A DNA stretch of 64,000 nt from Lumnitzera littorea. Lineage: Eukaryota; Streptophyta; Magnoliopsida; Myrtales; Combretaceae. The notes beneath the pieces were generated by a model. That model was given only the letters and a program-made list of their open reading frames with translations, did not search any database and had not been told where the DNA came from. Numbering within the stretch: position 1 is the first letter of the stretch; each line of letters begins with the position of its first letter. Both the position numbers and the translations under genes were made by a program. Where the stretch lies: NCBI GenBank assembly GCA_024138015.1, contig JAMXBB010000009.1:40673096-40737095 (forward strand), given 5' to 3'. Shown here piece after piece: positions 1 to 12,906 of this stretch.

Positions 1-1063
1 TTGGAGGTATAACACTAAAATAGAGATATAAAGTATGGCACTAAATTATCGGTTGTATAAGATCCCTATTAGAGTTGAGTTAGAACTTTTGCTAAGAACA
101 TGGGAAAAATGTTAACACCCTTAATCTTAAATGGGTTAGTAGGCTTGTAAACAGGTTTGGTTACTAAACATAAACTTAGACCTGTTTGTAAACAACTCCA
201 AATGAGTTTGATCACAATATTATTTGTATTGAGTTTTTCTAACACAAACTTATTTGTAATCATGTTATTATGCCTAGATAACAGATCGTATGTCAAATCG
301 CCAGCCTTAGTTGCCACATGTCTAGCTTTGACTTTAAGCTAAGGTAAGACTTAAAAAGAGTTATTTATGCAGGGGATCATAGCATGTTGGATGTACACTA
401 CTGTTAGCATGACTGTAGAAATCCTTTTAGATATTTGGTAGAGAAATCCCTAGAAATAGGAAAAACTTGGATTTAGATCTATTTTATTTACATTCTCTAA
501 TTTATTTATTGAAAATATTGTCACATATAATTAATACCTAAGATCTTAAGAAAATAGATAATGCCATAACAATGTTATGAGATTGTTCAAATTGAAGAGA
601 TCTATTATAAAGTGTCGTATTATAATTTTCCATGTAAGAAGGGACTCATGCATAATACATGTGAAGTACTATGTTATGAACATATATAAGTTTCCAAGAC
701 ATCAATATTTACAATCTCATATTTTAATTGATGTATGGAAGATATTTATATAGATTCTGTTAGATAAACATATTCTATGGTATCACGAGGTACGAAAATG
801 GAGGGGAACAAAAAAACATAAATAAAGTAAGAAAAATAATCAAATGGGGATAATGGTAAATTAACAAGGTCAAATGGGCTGAGATTTATATAAATATATT
901 CCTCATTATGTGGGAAGAAGATAAGATGAAATGTGAATTGTTTATTTTGGCTACGAATCTTCAAGTATTATGAAAGAAAACAAAGTTTATTTTTCATTCA
1001 AATTTCACTAGGCTTGTAGCTAGCCTCTGAATGGCAAGGACATGCCCACATCTCCATTTATGT
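1..1063. other. Non-coding, no gene recognised
   Basis: AT-rich sequence with only short, low-complexity open frames on both strands and no protein-family motif. It ends where a short LTR begins. It may be the pre-insertion flank of the copia element to its right. Confidence 0.6.
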
Positions 1064-1268
1064 TGTTAGTATAGTTTATCAATGCACATGTATTTATTCA
1101 TGGTTTTGGTAGTGTTCTCATGTCTTTGTATATATATTGGAAGAGAATATTAAAAGTCAATATTCATAATATTTTTCTCTCTTAAAGCTTTGTGTTCAAG
1201 TTTTGTTACACTTTGCATACAAGATACCAATCCTAGTAACATCCTTACTGTAGTTCTTAAAATTCACA
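1064..1268 (+). repeat. 5' LTR of a degenerate Ty1/copia element
   Basis: The block starts TGTTAG and ends in CA directly before a primer-binding-site match. It contains a TATA-like stretch (tgtatatatattgg) around 1,127-1,140, as expected for a short copia LTR. No matching 3' LTR is visible downstream because the element is broken near 3,260, so the boundaries rest on the TG/CA ends and the adjacent primer site. The start could instead be 1,061. Confidence 0.6.
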
Positions 1269-1280
1269 TGGTATTAGAGC
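1269..1280 (+). promoter_or_regulatory. Copia primer binding site (initiator tRNA-Met type)
   Basis: The sequence tggtattagagc differs by one base from TGGTATCAGAGC, the usual copia site complementary to initiator methionine tRNA. It lies immediately inside the LTR end. Confidence 0.75.
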
Positions 1281-1414
1281 CTTAGGCATAGATTTTATTC
1301 ATGTTTACATTTCAACTTTGATAAATTAGGTTTTGATTGATTCAATATAAATTTGGTTTTGTTTCCATTCAAGTAATCAAGTACTGCATTTCATTATCTT
1401 GATACTGGTAGAAT

Positions 1415-3260
1415 GGTCATTTGATGAAATGGCTAATCAATTGAATCAGTAAGTTGGTGCGATTGTTTCTATTGAAGTAAACGTTGATCCTCTTTATATT
1501 TCTACTTCATATAACCTATCATGGTTATCGATAATAAACTTTTAAATGGTAATAACTACTTAATGTGGAATAGAGTAGCCCGCATGGGTCTAAGTACTAA
1601 AATGAAGCTTGGATTTGTTGATGGAATTGTAATAAAACCAAATGACGATTCTCTTGATTTAGTGCAATAGATAATATGTGACTATATGGTTCGATGTTGG
1701 TTACTTAATTCAATGACTAGTGAAATATCACAAAGTTTACTTTATGCAAAATCTGCATGAGAGTTATGGTCTAAAATTGAAGAGTAGTATAGTATTGGAA
1801 ATGGTTTTCTAATTTTTCAGTTACAACATGAACTTTGTAACATGAAACAAGGAAATTTGTCAATTGGTGTGTATTATAACAAGCTTAAGAAGTGTTAGGA
1901 TGAGTTGAGTGCTTTGAATAGCTATTTAGATGCATTTATGCTATCATGGACAACTGTAAGTATAGAATGAGTGAAAAGATTGTTGCATTTGAGTCATAAA
2001 CTAAGCTCATGAAGTTTCTTATGGGGTTGAATGAGATATATGAGAGTATTCATAATCACATTGTATCCATAGAGCCTCTTCCAAGTGTTAATTGAGCTTT
2101 TTATTTAGTCTAATAAGTCAAGAAACAAAGACAGGTAGGAGCTACAATTTTTTTGGATGTTGGAACTTCAGCTTTATATTCTAGCTAAACTGATACTAGC
2201 AAGTTGAATTTTGACAAGAGCAAAATTAAGGGGACTTTGAACAAATTGGTTTGTAAATATTGTAAAAATGAAGGCCATTCAATTGATAATTTCTTTCAAC
2301 TTATTAGATATCCCAATTGGTATAAAGGTTGAAGAGCAAGTAAAGGTTAAGCAAGGTCTTCTGTCAATCATTTTGTTGTTGATAAACCATTTGCTAGTTG
2401 TTCTACTATTGATAGATTAGATTGTTAAAAAAACTTTTCCACTCCATTTGATCATTCTAGTTTCTATGCTAGTGTAATTGCTGACATTTCTTGTAATGAT
2501 AAGAAAACAACAGATACAACTGAATAAGAGAAATTCCAAACGTTACGTAAAGAGGTTATGTGTTTGTTGAAGGAAAGGTAAGAGGATTCTACAACAACAC
2601 TTGGCATTTTAGTTCAATGTGCAAGTATTTTGAACTTTTCCTTTTACTTTACTTCTTTGAATAACATGATGAATTCTTAGGTGGAAGACAGGGGAGCCAT
2701 AGACCACATGTCACCACACTTTTCATTGCTGCATAATGTGAAATCTTTACCCAATCCTATTTGAGTCAAGTTACCTAATGGCATTGTGAAAATAGTGCAT
2801 CAAATTTGGATCAATTCAAATTAACCCATTACTTTTCTTACACAATGTTTTCTATGTGCTTAACTTTACTCATAATCTACTTTCAGTAAGTAAACTCTTG
2901 AAAGACCAATCTTTACAAGCTAGTTTTGATGCCTTTACTTGTAATTTTCAAGACCTAAAATCTAATACAAGTTAAGCATCAACGAAAGCTTATCAAGGCC
3001 TTTATGTCTTAGTTACTGATCTGCACAATAGCAATGCCTTAATTGCTTAGTCTACTTTTTATATTATTTCTTCATGTAATAAAGATGATCTAGTCAAATT
3101 AATCCATGCTAGATTAGGTCATAATTCTATATCCAAGTTGAGACATTTGCGTTGTTATAAATACTTGGAGTTTGTTCAATTTCCTTATGATGTTTGTCAA
3201 CAATCAAAACTTCCTTTCAGTAATAATGATTCTTGTTCTTCCATTCTATTGGTGCCATAT
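1415..3260 (+). pseudogene. Ty1/copia gag, protease and pre-integrase remnant
   Basis: The conceptual plus-strand translation, read across many stops and shifts, follows the copia polyprotein order. A gag segment with LLNGNNYLMWNRVARMGL lies near 1,537-1,590, followed by the usual ELWSKIEE-type region. A damaged CCHC zinc knuckle (CKYCKNEGHSIDNFF, last Cys changed to Phe) is near 2,250-2,295. A degenerate protease motif DRGAIDHMSPH (normally D-S/T-G-A) is near 2,688-2,720. A gag-pre-integrase segment with HARLGHNS and a later C-x2-C-like motif is at about 3,100-3,230. Integrase, reverse transcriptase and RNase H are absent: the element stops at a GA microsatellite. It cannot encode a protein. 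The lineage is not determined. Confidence 0.8.
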
Positions 3261-3269
3261 AAGATATCA

Positions 3270-3345
3270 AGAGGACAGAGAGAGAGAGAGAGAGAGAAGT
3301 GGGTGGGTAGGTGGGTGGGGGGTAGGAGTGGTAGGCGATAGGTGG
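3270..3345 (+). repeat. GA microsatellite followed by a G-rich tract
   Basis: An (AG)n run at about 3,276-3,297 leads into GGGTGGGTAGGTGGGTGGGG and further G-rich sequence. This marks where the copia element breaks off. The G-rich part fits the G3+N1-7 quadruplex pattern on the plus strand (runs at 3,301, 3,305, 3,313 and 3,317, with loops of 1, 5 and 1). Confidence 0.7.
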
Positions 3346-4130
3346 ATAATTGATATCTTTAAAAATTTTAAAGCTTTTTCAATGTGAATCAAAATTATCC
3401 CTCTTAATAACTTAATTTAATGATCAATGGTACTTTAATAATTCAACACACGAATAACAACACAATTAAATAATTTGAAGTAAAGAGATAGATAGGAGAA
3501 TATCAAGCTTAGGATTTTAAAGAGTTTTGGCCTTTTGCCTATCTCTCTCTTCTAGCTCCACTGTTGGAGACTCGATCTTTTTTGCTAATGATGTTCTTCT
3601 TAATCTACTATATCAAAAACAAATCAAGAGAAGTTTACAAACATCTACAACACTTGGCTTTCACAACTCTTTACTTTACTTATCTAGCCTATCTAATCTC
3701 TCTACAATTTAAGCTAATTACAAATTGATAGAGTACAATAAAACTTCTCTCAAACAAAACTTAAACAATAGATAATTTTTACAAATTAGAAGTGAGAATA
3801 ACAATATAAATCTCAAATAGTTTAGCATGAAAACATAAATAAAGATTGTTTGTAAATGCAACTTCAGTTCAACTCTTTGAACTAGTCTTTGAGAACTGTT
3901 ATGTGCTCTTTTAGATATTAATAAATGATTGCGATCAGAGTGTAATGTATATATTTTTTCCTTCTCAAAATCGTATCAAATATTTTGAAGTCTCTACTTT
4001 TACATTAGAGTCTTCCAATGGCTAAGGTGTTGATGTTTATCTCCTCCTCGTGTTTATCTAATCCCAACGCTTAAAAAAATGATCCATAGATATTTAGAGA
4101 AAATCTTAGAGTTTGAATTAATATGATCCA
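3346..4130. other. Non-coding; possible 3' LTR remnant of the Sirevirus-like element
   Basis: No gene seen. A stretch near 3,450-3,570 (caacacacgaat ... ggccttttgcctatctctc ... ctccactgttggagactcg) resembles motifs I associate with LTR regions of plant copia elements. It lies on the expected 3' side of the minus-strand element at 4,131-8,394. A partner LTR is not present, so this stays tentative. Confidence 0.3.
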
Positions 4131-6222
4131 TAATTATTTTTGTGTTCTCTTGGTTTTCTTCCTAGCTTAAAGTTTCATCCTGCTAGAGTAAGTTGGAGCT
4201 ATCTTGCTAGGAGAAGAATTAACTTTGGATGGTTTCTTTACATTGGGGGTTGGTTCATTTTCTTTCATAAGAGTTAGAGAGGATTGAACTTGACCCGATG
4301 CACTACCATCCTTATTGGATCTAACAAAAAGAGTTTTTATGCTCCTTTCAAGAGTGGTTTGTTCTTCTAGGTTAAGAGTAGGAGTTGAAGTTGAAGGTAT
4401 TGGAGTTGTAATAGGAAGATCCTTAGGTTTTGAAGATTGAAGAGAGATAATTAGAGTTTTGTCAATTTCTGGAATAGGTTGCTAATTAATTTGATTAGCT
4501 TACTATAGAGTAGTCATAGGACAATGATGTTTAGTTGTTGGGGTTTGAGGATTTGGTTCAGGAGTAAGTAGTTCATATAGTGGACAACAAGTTGACTCTC
4601 TTCATCAACCTTAAACTTAGATACTATCTCCTTGACCCAAATTTTGAATAGGTCCTTCCTTCTTGAAATCTAATCCTTCACAACCTTCCTAAGTACTTCC
4701 TTTATTCCCTTAGAAATATGCTTAAAAAATATGAAACTTTTACCTGTTTAGAGGGAGGAATTTGCAACTCTATACTCTCTAAATCACTATTTGAAAGTGA
4801 TCCATCCACTTCTCTGAATTTGATCTCATCGGTCCGTTTCACCACTTTCTCTTTTTTCTTTTCACCTTCAACAATAGGTTTCTTACCTCTTTTCCTTTTC
4901 TTCTCATCATCCTTCTTTTCAACAATGATCACCCTCTTCCCAATGTTAAAAGGGTGAATATAAACTCCTCCATTGTGAGAGTGCTAGAGTTTGTCGGTCA
5001 CATAGATGCCCATTTGCTTGAAAATTTTCTATTCTAGCCTAGTAAGATATTAAGGACAGGTTGTTTCTAATTTTAACTTCTTGAACTTAAACATGGCCAT
5101 CAATAAATTTCCATATGGATTAACATCTAGATGTTTCCATATATCCCTCATCATTAGATTTACTATGTCCACTTTCCTTTTGCCCAACATAGCCATCACA
5201 ATCAACGCATTTCCCTAGTTATAGAAGTTGAAGTACCCTGTCTAGATAGCACAGAAGTGTTAATAAACTTATGCAGAATCCTAACTAGCAATTCAAACTC
5301 AGTATTGAATATATCTTCACAAAAACCTAATTCCATCCCATCATTTAACTCAATAAATATATTTTCCTTAGTCAATTGCACCTGATTTTCATCTTCTTAA
5401 ACTTTTTTAATGCCAAAACACTTATCCTTTTTCATAATCTCAATTTTCTGATTCAATACTATAGATTTCCATACTTCTAGATACTTATTGTTTAACCTTC
5501 AATAAAATTCATCTACCAATTCGCCATGTACAATACCTCTCATGTCTTCTAAATTACTTGATCCTAACTCATCCACGTACTCCTTTTAGTAAAAACCGTT
5601 TTTCTCAAAGAACTCTAAGTCTAAGAAAAAAGATTCTTTGATAGATACACTCTTACCTTTCATGGTATACCTCTTCTTTAGTTTATCTCTCTGTTTGGAA
5701 GGTGGTCCATTTGTGATCATAGCTTTTTGGGGCTTCTATGAAGATTGAGGAGCAACCTTTGAATTCTTCTTCATAAGTTATGAAGCCTTGGTCATATGAA
5801 CTATTTTCTTAGGTTCAAGTTTAGGAGATTGTTCAAGGAGATCATACTCAATTTCATACTTTTCAGAAGAACTTGAGTCCTTAGATTTGGCAACTTCTTT
5901 AGATGAAGAAGATGAACTAGACTTTTGCTCATCTTGAGAATTTTTCTAAGTGACTTCTTGGGCTAGTTTAGAATGTAGTTTAGAACCATTCTTTTGGGGT
6001 CACTTCTTGAACTAGTTCATCTAAGGTCTTATCTTGAAGTTCTAGGGTTTGAGTCTTTTTAGATATTTCTTATTAAGGTTCGGTAGGTTGATTATGTTAT
6101 GGTTCTAGTGGGTTGGTGATGTTGGTCTTTTACTCAGTGAGATTAACAGGGTTGTCTGGATTGCTTGGCGTTTTGGTTTTAGTACCTTGAGTAGCAATGC
6201 GGGAAGATTTTTTGGGAGACAT
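4131..6222 (-). pseudogene. Envelope-like extra ORF of a Sirevirus-type copia element (degenerate)
   Basis: A minus-strand reading starts at an ATG at 6,222 (MSPKKSSRIATQGTK...) about 400 bp after the end of the pol remnant. It continues with a Ser/Glu/Lys-rich N-terminal part. The middle (about 5,200-4,960) contains DVNPYGNLLMAMFKFKKLKLE, which resembles the plant 'putative transposon protein / envelope-like' region of Sirevirus elements. A lysine-rich segment follows at 4,932-4,702. Many stops interrupt it. Known Sirevirus (SIRE/Maximus) elements place such an ORF 3' of pol, as here. No viral function is implied: it is an old broken copy. The assignment rests on position plus moderate sequence resemblance. 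Confidence 0.5.
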
Positions 6223-6599
6223 GTTTTCTTGAGAGAGAATGTGAATGAAGAGATGAAGAGTTTGAAAGAATGAGAGGAAGAAGAGAAAAGTATAGCTTTA
6301 TACTTTGGTAAGGGAAAAACTAATAAATCTTGTCGCCCTTATCCTGCATGCGTGTGCATTGATTAATTCGACCTACTTCCATGATATTTTAGGAACTACT
6401 AACAATTTTTAAGACCTACTATTTGCACTTTTCATGTGCATAACACATGATCAAATAAAAAAAAATACATATACATTTAGACCATGAAGCTTAAGAAAAA
6501 TTAAAAAATTTCTACGTACACGTATCTAATTTTTTAAACTTAAGGGGGAATAATTAAATATTTTCTATGCTAACAAAAAGGGTTACACACACCAATTTC

Positions 6600-8394
6600 A
6601 TTACAAATAAATTCAAATCTTAATTTTTCCAAAGATTTTGTAAATATATCCACAAATTGATATTCAGTTGGTACGAATTCAATACTCACATCATTATTTA
6701 CAACATGGTCACGAATGAAATGATGCCTTATTTTTATATGTTTTGACCTTAAGTGATGAATTTGATTTTTTTGTTAAATTAATTACACAAGTATTGTCAT
6801 ATTTTATGGGTATATTTTTATAATTTATCCTATAATCATTCGATTACTAGTTTAACCAAAGAATTTGTGCACAGCAATACCTAATAGAAACATCTTCAGC
6901 TTATGCAATTGAAAAGGAAATAGACTTTTATTTCTTAAAAGACCAAGAAACTAACTTGTCCCTTAAGAACTAGCACATACCCAAAGCACTCTTCTTATTC
7001 ACTTTGCAACCTATATAATCAACATCTGAATATCTTATAAGATCAAAATTTTGACTCTTAGAATACCGAATTTTTTATTTTGCAATGCTTTTTATATATT
7101 TAAAGATCTTTCTAATCACAGTTAATTTTGTTTCTGTTGGAGAACTTTGAAATCTAACACAAACACAAGTACTAAACAAAATATGAAAATGTGAAGCCAT
7201 TAAGTATAGTAAAGATTCAATTAAGCTTCGATATAATTTTTTATTTACCTTTTTACCACTATCTGTGATATCAAGCTTTGTTAAGGTACTCGAAGGAATT
7301 GAAGAATCATTGGCATTCTCAAAACCAAATTTCTTCAACATTTCTCTGGTGTACTTTTCTTGGTGAATAAAAATTCCATTTTCTGTTTGTTTGATTTATA
7401 ATCCTAATAAGAAGTTCAATTCTCTCATGAATAACATCTCAAATTTAGGCTACATCAAGCTTGAAAACTCTTGACAATATTTTTCATTAGTTGCACCAAA
7501 AATAATGTCATCAATATAAATTCGTACAACTAACATATCTTTTTTTTTAATGCTTCATAAGTAATGTAGTGTCAACTTGTTCCCTTTGAAAGTTTTCTTT
7601 AATTAAAAATTGACTTAATCTCTTATACTAAGCACAAGGAGTCTATCTGAGACCATATAATGCTTTTTTCAATTTATACACATGATCTTATTTGAAGGGA
7701 CCTTCAAATCCAGAGGGTTGCTTAACATATATTTCTTCTTTTATAAATCCATTTAAAAAGGCACTTTTGACATCCATCTAATATAATTTGAAATTTTTCA
7801 GATAAATAAATGCAAAAAGTAATCTTATAGCTTCAAGCCTAGCTACAAGAGCATAAGTTTCATTATAGTCTACTTCTTGTTCCTAAGAATATCTTTTAAT
7901 AACTAAACAAGCTTTATTTTTTACTATTTTTCCATGTTCATCCAGTCTATTCTTAAAAACCCATTTAGTGCCTATAATTGACTTATCCTTAGGTTATAGA
8001 ACTAGATTCCATACCTAATTTCTCTAAAATTAACCAAGTTCTGCTTGCATACTTAAGATCCAATTATTATCATTTAAAGATTCATCAACTAAATGAGGCT
8101 CAATTTCAAAAAACAAAGCAAAATGGTTTTTAAAATTTTGTAAGTTTAATCTTTTTCTTATTCCAGATCTAATATTACCAATCAGAAGTTTAATAAGATG
8201 ATTAGTTTTAAATCTAAGTGATGATGGTAGTGTATGAAAGAGTTCAGAACTTTCAGACTTACCTTTTAGATGTGTTTCAACAAACCTGTTATTAGTTTCT
8301 GAAGAATGTTTTGATCTTGGTTTTGACTTAGATGCATAAGACATTCTTGAAGTTTCTGATGTTTCACTTGATGGAGGTGTTATCTTGCCTGATT
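6600..8394 (-). pseudogene. Sirevirus-like copia pol remnant (linker, reverse transcriptase, RNase H)
   Basis: Minus-strand translation gives, in order: an integrase-RT linker (8,344-8,030, ending ...DNNWILSMQAELG, the usual copia entry into RT); RT with the active-site motif YIDDIIFGAT near 7,525-7,495 (Y-x-D-D); the RT-RNase H junction at 7,341-7,075 (LYRSLIESLLYLMAS and FSTCVCVRFQ); and RNase H residues down to about 6,840. Gag, protease and integrase are missing, and the upstream end stops at 8,394, exactly where the UGT-locus duplication starts. Stops and frameshifts make it non-functional. The motif style and the downstream envelope-like ORF point to the Sirevirus lineage. Confidence 0.8.
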
Positions 8395-11227
8395 TCTACC
8401 TTATTTCATTCCTTCAACTAAAGATATCATAAATACGAGACACCAAACACTTTCAAACACCTTAATATTGTAAACATTAATGAGTTCCCTAGATTTTTTT
8501 TATTTGTATTTTCACACTTTATTATAAATAATTGTAAATACAAATTATACCATGTTACATATTGGAAGTTTGTGAAAGATGTCTTTAGTGCATTAGTGGT
8601 TCTTGGTCTAATTCCATTCGTCAAGAATTGTACCTTAAGGATCTTGTATCAATAAAATGAGGTCCTTCCACAAGAAACCCAAAATGCTATAACTTTTTTT
8701 TTTTTAAATTCCCTATAATGTTTTAAATAAAAATTAATGAATTTTTTCATAAGAATTTCAAGGAGAAAGTAGAAAGGTCCTTAATTGAGAAAGTTCTTTA
8801 ATATGTTAATCCTAATGAGTTAAAGAGGAAATGTAAATAGCTTTATATACTTTGATCTTAGTGTGAATATACTCTTAAAGTTTCAAATATTGCAAACAAC
8901 CTATGTAATCTACAAAAGAGATGAATTGTTTAGGCTGTATCACTTAACCCATGGGTTAAAGTGAGCCCACTCATTATGGGTAAGATTAAACTATTGACAT
9001 GTAAATTTATTTTTTTAGAAAAAAGCAAAATAAAAAGTAAAAAGAAAAATCATTACCAACTCACGAGCCATTCTAATTTATTTATTAGTCTTTTAAAAAA
9101 AAGTCAAAAGACTTAAGATTATGTTTCTTATGAGGCTTTACCCCTTACTCCTAATTAGAATTATGCATTTCATCAACTATGGACGTAAATGGGAGTAGAA
9201 TTGTGCTGTATAAGCCATGACGTCTTACAAAAACTTAGCTTTAAATAAGGTCCGCGAGGTAGGTAATGTATGCGTTATGACTCATAATATGATGATTATA
9301 TTTCAGACATATATTTGCCTTTTATAATCAACATTTGACCTTTAGGATTTGTCCTAAAGAAAGCCATTTTATCAAACATATAGGCAATCAAACTTATTTT
9401 AATTGGTTTATCCTAAAATAATAAGTTTTTACATTATAAAAATCATAGTAGGTTATTAACCTAATAACCTAATAAAATTAATAAATAAATAAGTTAAGTT
9501 GATCTATTTAATCAACCAAATTATGTATAAGTATATATGATGAGAGTATGATTGCTCGTGTTAACCCAACAACCTATAATGGTTGGACTTAAAATGCAAG
9601 CCTACTAACTAAGTAAGCAATAGTAAGTTGCATTTAACTTTGGGTTAAAGCGACCCAAAGCAAGTTGGTTCATTTAGCTGTAATAACTCTTGTGATAGTA
9701 ATGTCTTAGGAAATAAATAAATAAATTCCTAATCAACAATAGTAGATTTCAACTATCGTAATTATTTAGCAAACATAGCACATTAGGAGCGTTCAATACT
9801 TCCATCATCACAAACAAGCCGTCAATTTGGAGCTTGATGAAATTGGTAGATATATTTAATAGTAAGGTTAGCAATTTAGGACTCGAACATGATAGATGTA
9901 GACACAACACAACACGATACAATACAACATGATGTGATTTAAATGGGTTAGTATATGAAAAAAATCAACATGTAGGATTGACCTACGAACACCTTTAACA
10001 TTAAATTTGTACCTTCATTCTTTAGTTATTTATTTTCCATTTTCTCCACCAATGTAGTAATGTAAAATAAAAGAAAGTACATATATATCAAAAGCAAAAA
10101 GTAAAAGACATCAAGTCATAAATAGGGTTCATTCCTTCGTTTTGTTTTATCTTACTTTCATATCCAAGCGACTACACTCACATTGCATCTTCTTTTCAAT
10201 AAGTTTTCTTTTTTTAAGAAATTTGTGTCTTCTGTAATGCAAAAGGAATTGCTAACTGACTTTAGTTAAGCCTCTGATCCATTGTTGTGGATTTTATTTA
10301 AAAGCTCCTATAGAAAATTACGTAAATGTATTGGAAATATTCTCTCTTCTTTTTCTTGCGAATTATTTTATAAACTTAATAAACCAAGTAAATTAAACTA
10401 AATGGATCGATTTCAAATTATGAAACTTTGCATAAATTTAACATTTACCTAAACCACAATTAGCATTTAGAGGATGTAGATTGTGAAGCTTGCCATCATG
10501 AACTTTCCCAAACAAAGTTCCTAAAGAGTAGTATAATTGTTATGAAACAACAATTAGTATACCGGTTAAAAATTAGTCTTCTCTTTCTAAATTATTTAGA
10601 TTTTTATAGAGTTGATAAGTAATTAATAATTAGTTGTTGCTTATAAAAAAATGAGCAATAATCTATTTGATTAATTATTTGTGTAGATTATATTTCAAAT
10701 ATTTTAATACTGATGGTATATATGATACCTTAAATAGAGAAAACACTTAATTAAATAGGGCATCATAAATTAGTATACAATTAAGAGAGATGATAAACGG
10801 GTCAAACTCGTACAGAAACATACTAGATCATGAGATAAAATATTTATACACGATTAATAATTAAATCGTCTCACAAATTGAGGTTTTTTTAATACAAATC
10901 TATTTAAATATGAAAACGTATCATTACAAGATAACACGAATTATCAATCGTACTCAATAGAAACTCCTTGAAGCAATCTATCTCATAAAACCTTTTCAAC
11001 GGTGTCATATAACAAAGAAGAAAATTATCAATAAGAAACCTAAGGCTGAAGACTAAGACCACAATTTCAAAGATATATGTCTCCACTAATTCTCAAAATA
11101 AATATATAAATAAATACATTGGAGTGTCGTTTCAAGATACTGCTTTTTTTTTTTTTTTCTTAGCCCTCTAAATATGTCTTGTTCTTCTTCTTTTTTTCTC
11201 TTTTTTTAATTACATTTCTAGCACTTA

Positions 11228-11553
11228 AGGTATGCAAGTGGATTAAATGGACTAACTTGGCTAGGCTTATTTTAACTCACAGATTAAATAAACCGAATTC
11301 ATTTAGCTTACTTTTTAAATAGATCAAAAACTTCGATTTTGACCCATTAAAAAAGCGAGTTAAATAGATCAATTCAAGAACCAAACACGTAAATATATCA
11401 AACAATCCAATTCAAATTAGTTCATTTTAGATTACGAATTAAATAGATCGAGTTTATTTGATATATTTATTAAAAGAGTTAGAAAACTTTAATTAAAATT
11501 TATTTAAAAAGTAGATTAAATCGATTTATAAATCAAAATCTACTTATGTACCT
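11228..11553. mobile_element. MITE with AGGTATGCAAGT-type terminal inverted repeats
   Basis: The left end reads aggtatgcaagtggatt and the reverse complement of the right end reads aggtacataagtagatt, an imperfect terminal inverted repeat. The body has no coding capacity. The corresponding place in copy B (about 36,680-36,700) lacks it, reading straight from catttctggtgcca into agtggtatg. A second member of the family lies at 42,258-42,585. No clean target-site duplication is visible. Confidence 0.7.
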
Positions 11554-12142
11554 ATATATGATATCACATGAAGTGGTATGATGCAGTTGCAGGATATATA
11601 TACCGATATGAAAAAACAATTCTCGTGTCGTATTCATATATTAATGCCAATATAAATTCCATTTTAATGTTTATTGAAGCATGGCGGCCTCATTTTATCT
11701 TTGTTTCTTGCTTGTAAAATCGGTATCCCCTACTCCGTCTAGCAAATAATCGCAAAGTGCCTCAGCCATATATGTATCTATATATATATATATATTGCCA
11801 GTTACCTGCTTTTGTCTTGTTCTAAGAATGGGTGGTGATTACCGGTAGCAACAATATAGGTAAGATTATAAGTGATTAGATTTGAAACGAAAACCCATTG
11901 GTACCATCACCCTATATATTTAAACAAGCAATTGTAGCAATCAATAATACTTCGATATATATTAATTATAGTGCTATTTCTTGCAGAAAACTTCTTTCAC
12001 ATAATTTTTTATTTTTTTAATGTAAAATGTTAATGACAAGACAACCGCAGGTCTAATCGGCAGCTCTTCGCGACTACGAAATTTTGAAATTTTGGTTTTT
12101 GTTTTGTTCTTGTTTGTACTGCTTCTTGTCACTGCAAGACGG

Positions 12143-12199
12143 CCAATCTGTACAAACCGAGATAGCTCCATCTTTGAGGAAATTATATATATATATAAA
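12143..12199 (+). promoter_or_regulatory. Putative ancestral UGT core promoter, copy A (CCAAT and TATATAAA)
   Basis: A CCAAT box (12,143-12,147, in gacggccaatctg) stands 45 bp upstream of a TATATAAA box (12,192-12,199). Both are conserved in copy B (37,239 and about 37,295-37,302). Subtracting the retrotransposon between them, the TATA-to-ATG distance is about 356 bp here and about 350 bp in copy B. This agreement suggests it served the UGT gene before the insertions. No transcription data are available. Confidence 0.5.
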
Positions 12200-12266
12200 C
12201 ATAAACCCAGATTTGGTCAAATTCTCCCTAGCACATAAATCATATGCAATTTGTGCGTGCGGAGGG

Positions 12267-12906
12267 TGTTGGATAGAGATATAAGTATTACATACGTACT
12301 ATATATAGTTATATTATACGTAATTAAAAAAATAACTTAAGTAACTTATATGAAATAATTAGGAGAGAAACATAAGGAGGAGAAGTATGTGATCTTAATC
12401 CAACTTTAACACGTATGGTGATAGGTAGAAGAACACGATAATATCAAACTCTAAGATTTATAAAGAACAAAATAGTGTTCTTGATGTATTTGAGTGTTTA
12501 ATTTTTGAGATAAATTAACGGTATTAATGGGGGTTTTTCTCTTATCCAAATAAGAATATGAATTGGATATTTATAGAAAATGATAGTTAATTATATTCAT
12601 CAAATCATGACGGTGATCAATAGTTAAAATTGAGGCCACTTATTAATAGATCTTAAGTAGGTTATTCTCATGAGTTTAAATCCAAATAAAGGTTTTATTT
12701 ATTATTTTAGTGTGGGCCTAACTAAAAAATATTGGATCGGATAAATCGATCCAACGGACCTTACTCCAAATCTTCCATGCCAAATCTCTCTTTATCATTT
12801 CGATAATTTATGGGTTTGACTTTTCAAGCTTTGTCACCTTAGCCTATGGAATCAAATCCATTTAATCAATAGGCTTGAAGCCCAATATTAAATTTGGCTC
12901 TCTACA
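12267..12906 (-). repeat. 3' LTR of the Tat-like element
   Basis: It is collinear with 24,707-25,354 over its whole length. Shared blocks include aggagagaaac, tggtgataggt, ccaaataaaggttttatttat and the terminal aatattaaattt stretch. Identity is roughly 80% by eye, with most differences being transitions. Confidence 0.85.

Larger units (their letters stand above)
8394..12266. repeat. Segmental duplication copy A, 5' flank half
   Basis: From about 8,394 this sequence is collinear with 33,806-37,360 at roughly 88-90% identity by eye. Example anchors are cgagacaccaaacactt (8,437 and 33,846), the gacgtcttacaaaaactt region (9,220 and 34,626) and the ggatgtagattgtgaagc region (10,473 and 35,907). 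It is non-coding: the few open frames are not conserved between the two copies. Copy A carries a 326-bp MITE (11,228-11,553) that copy B lacks. The copy ends with a CCAAT/TATA promoter and is then interrupted by the LTR retrotransposon at 12,267. Confidence 0.85.

Noticed and set aside
12084..12284. Short plus-strand open frame over the CCAAT/TATA region (and its partner at 37,189-37,398)
   Set aside because: The frame is not conserved between duplication copies (indels change the reading), and it overlaps promoter-like elements.
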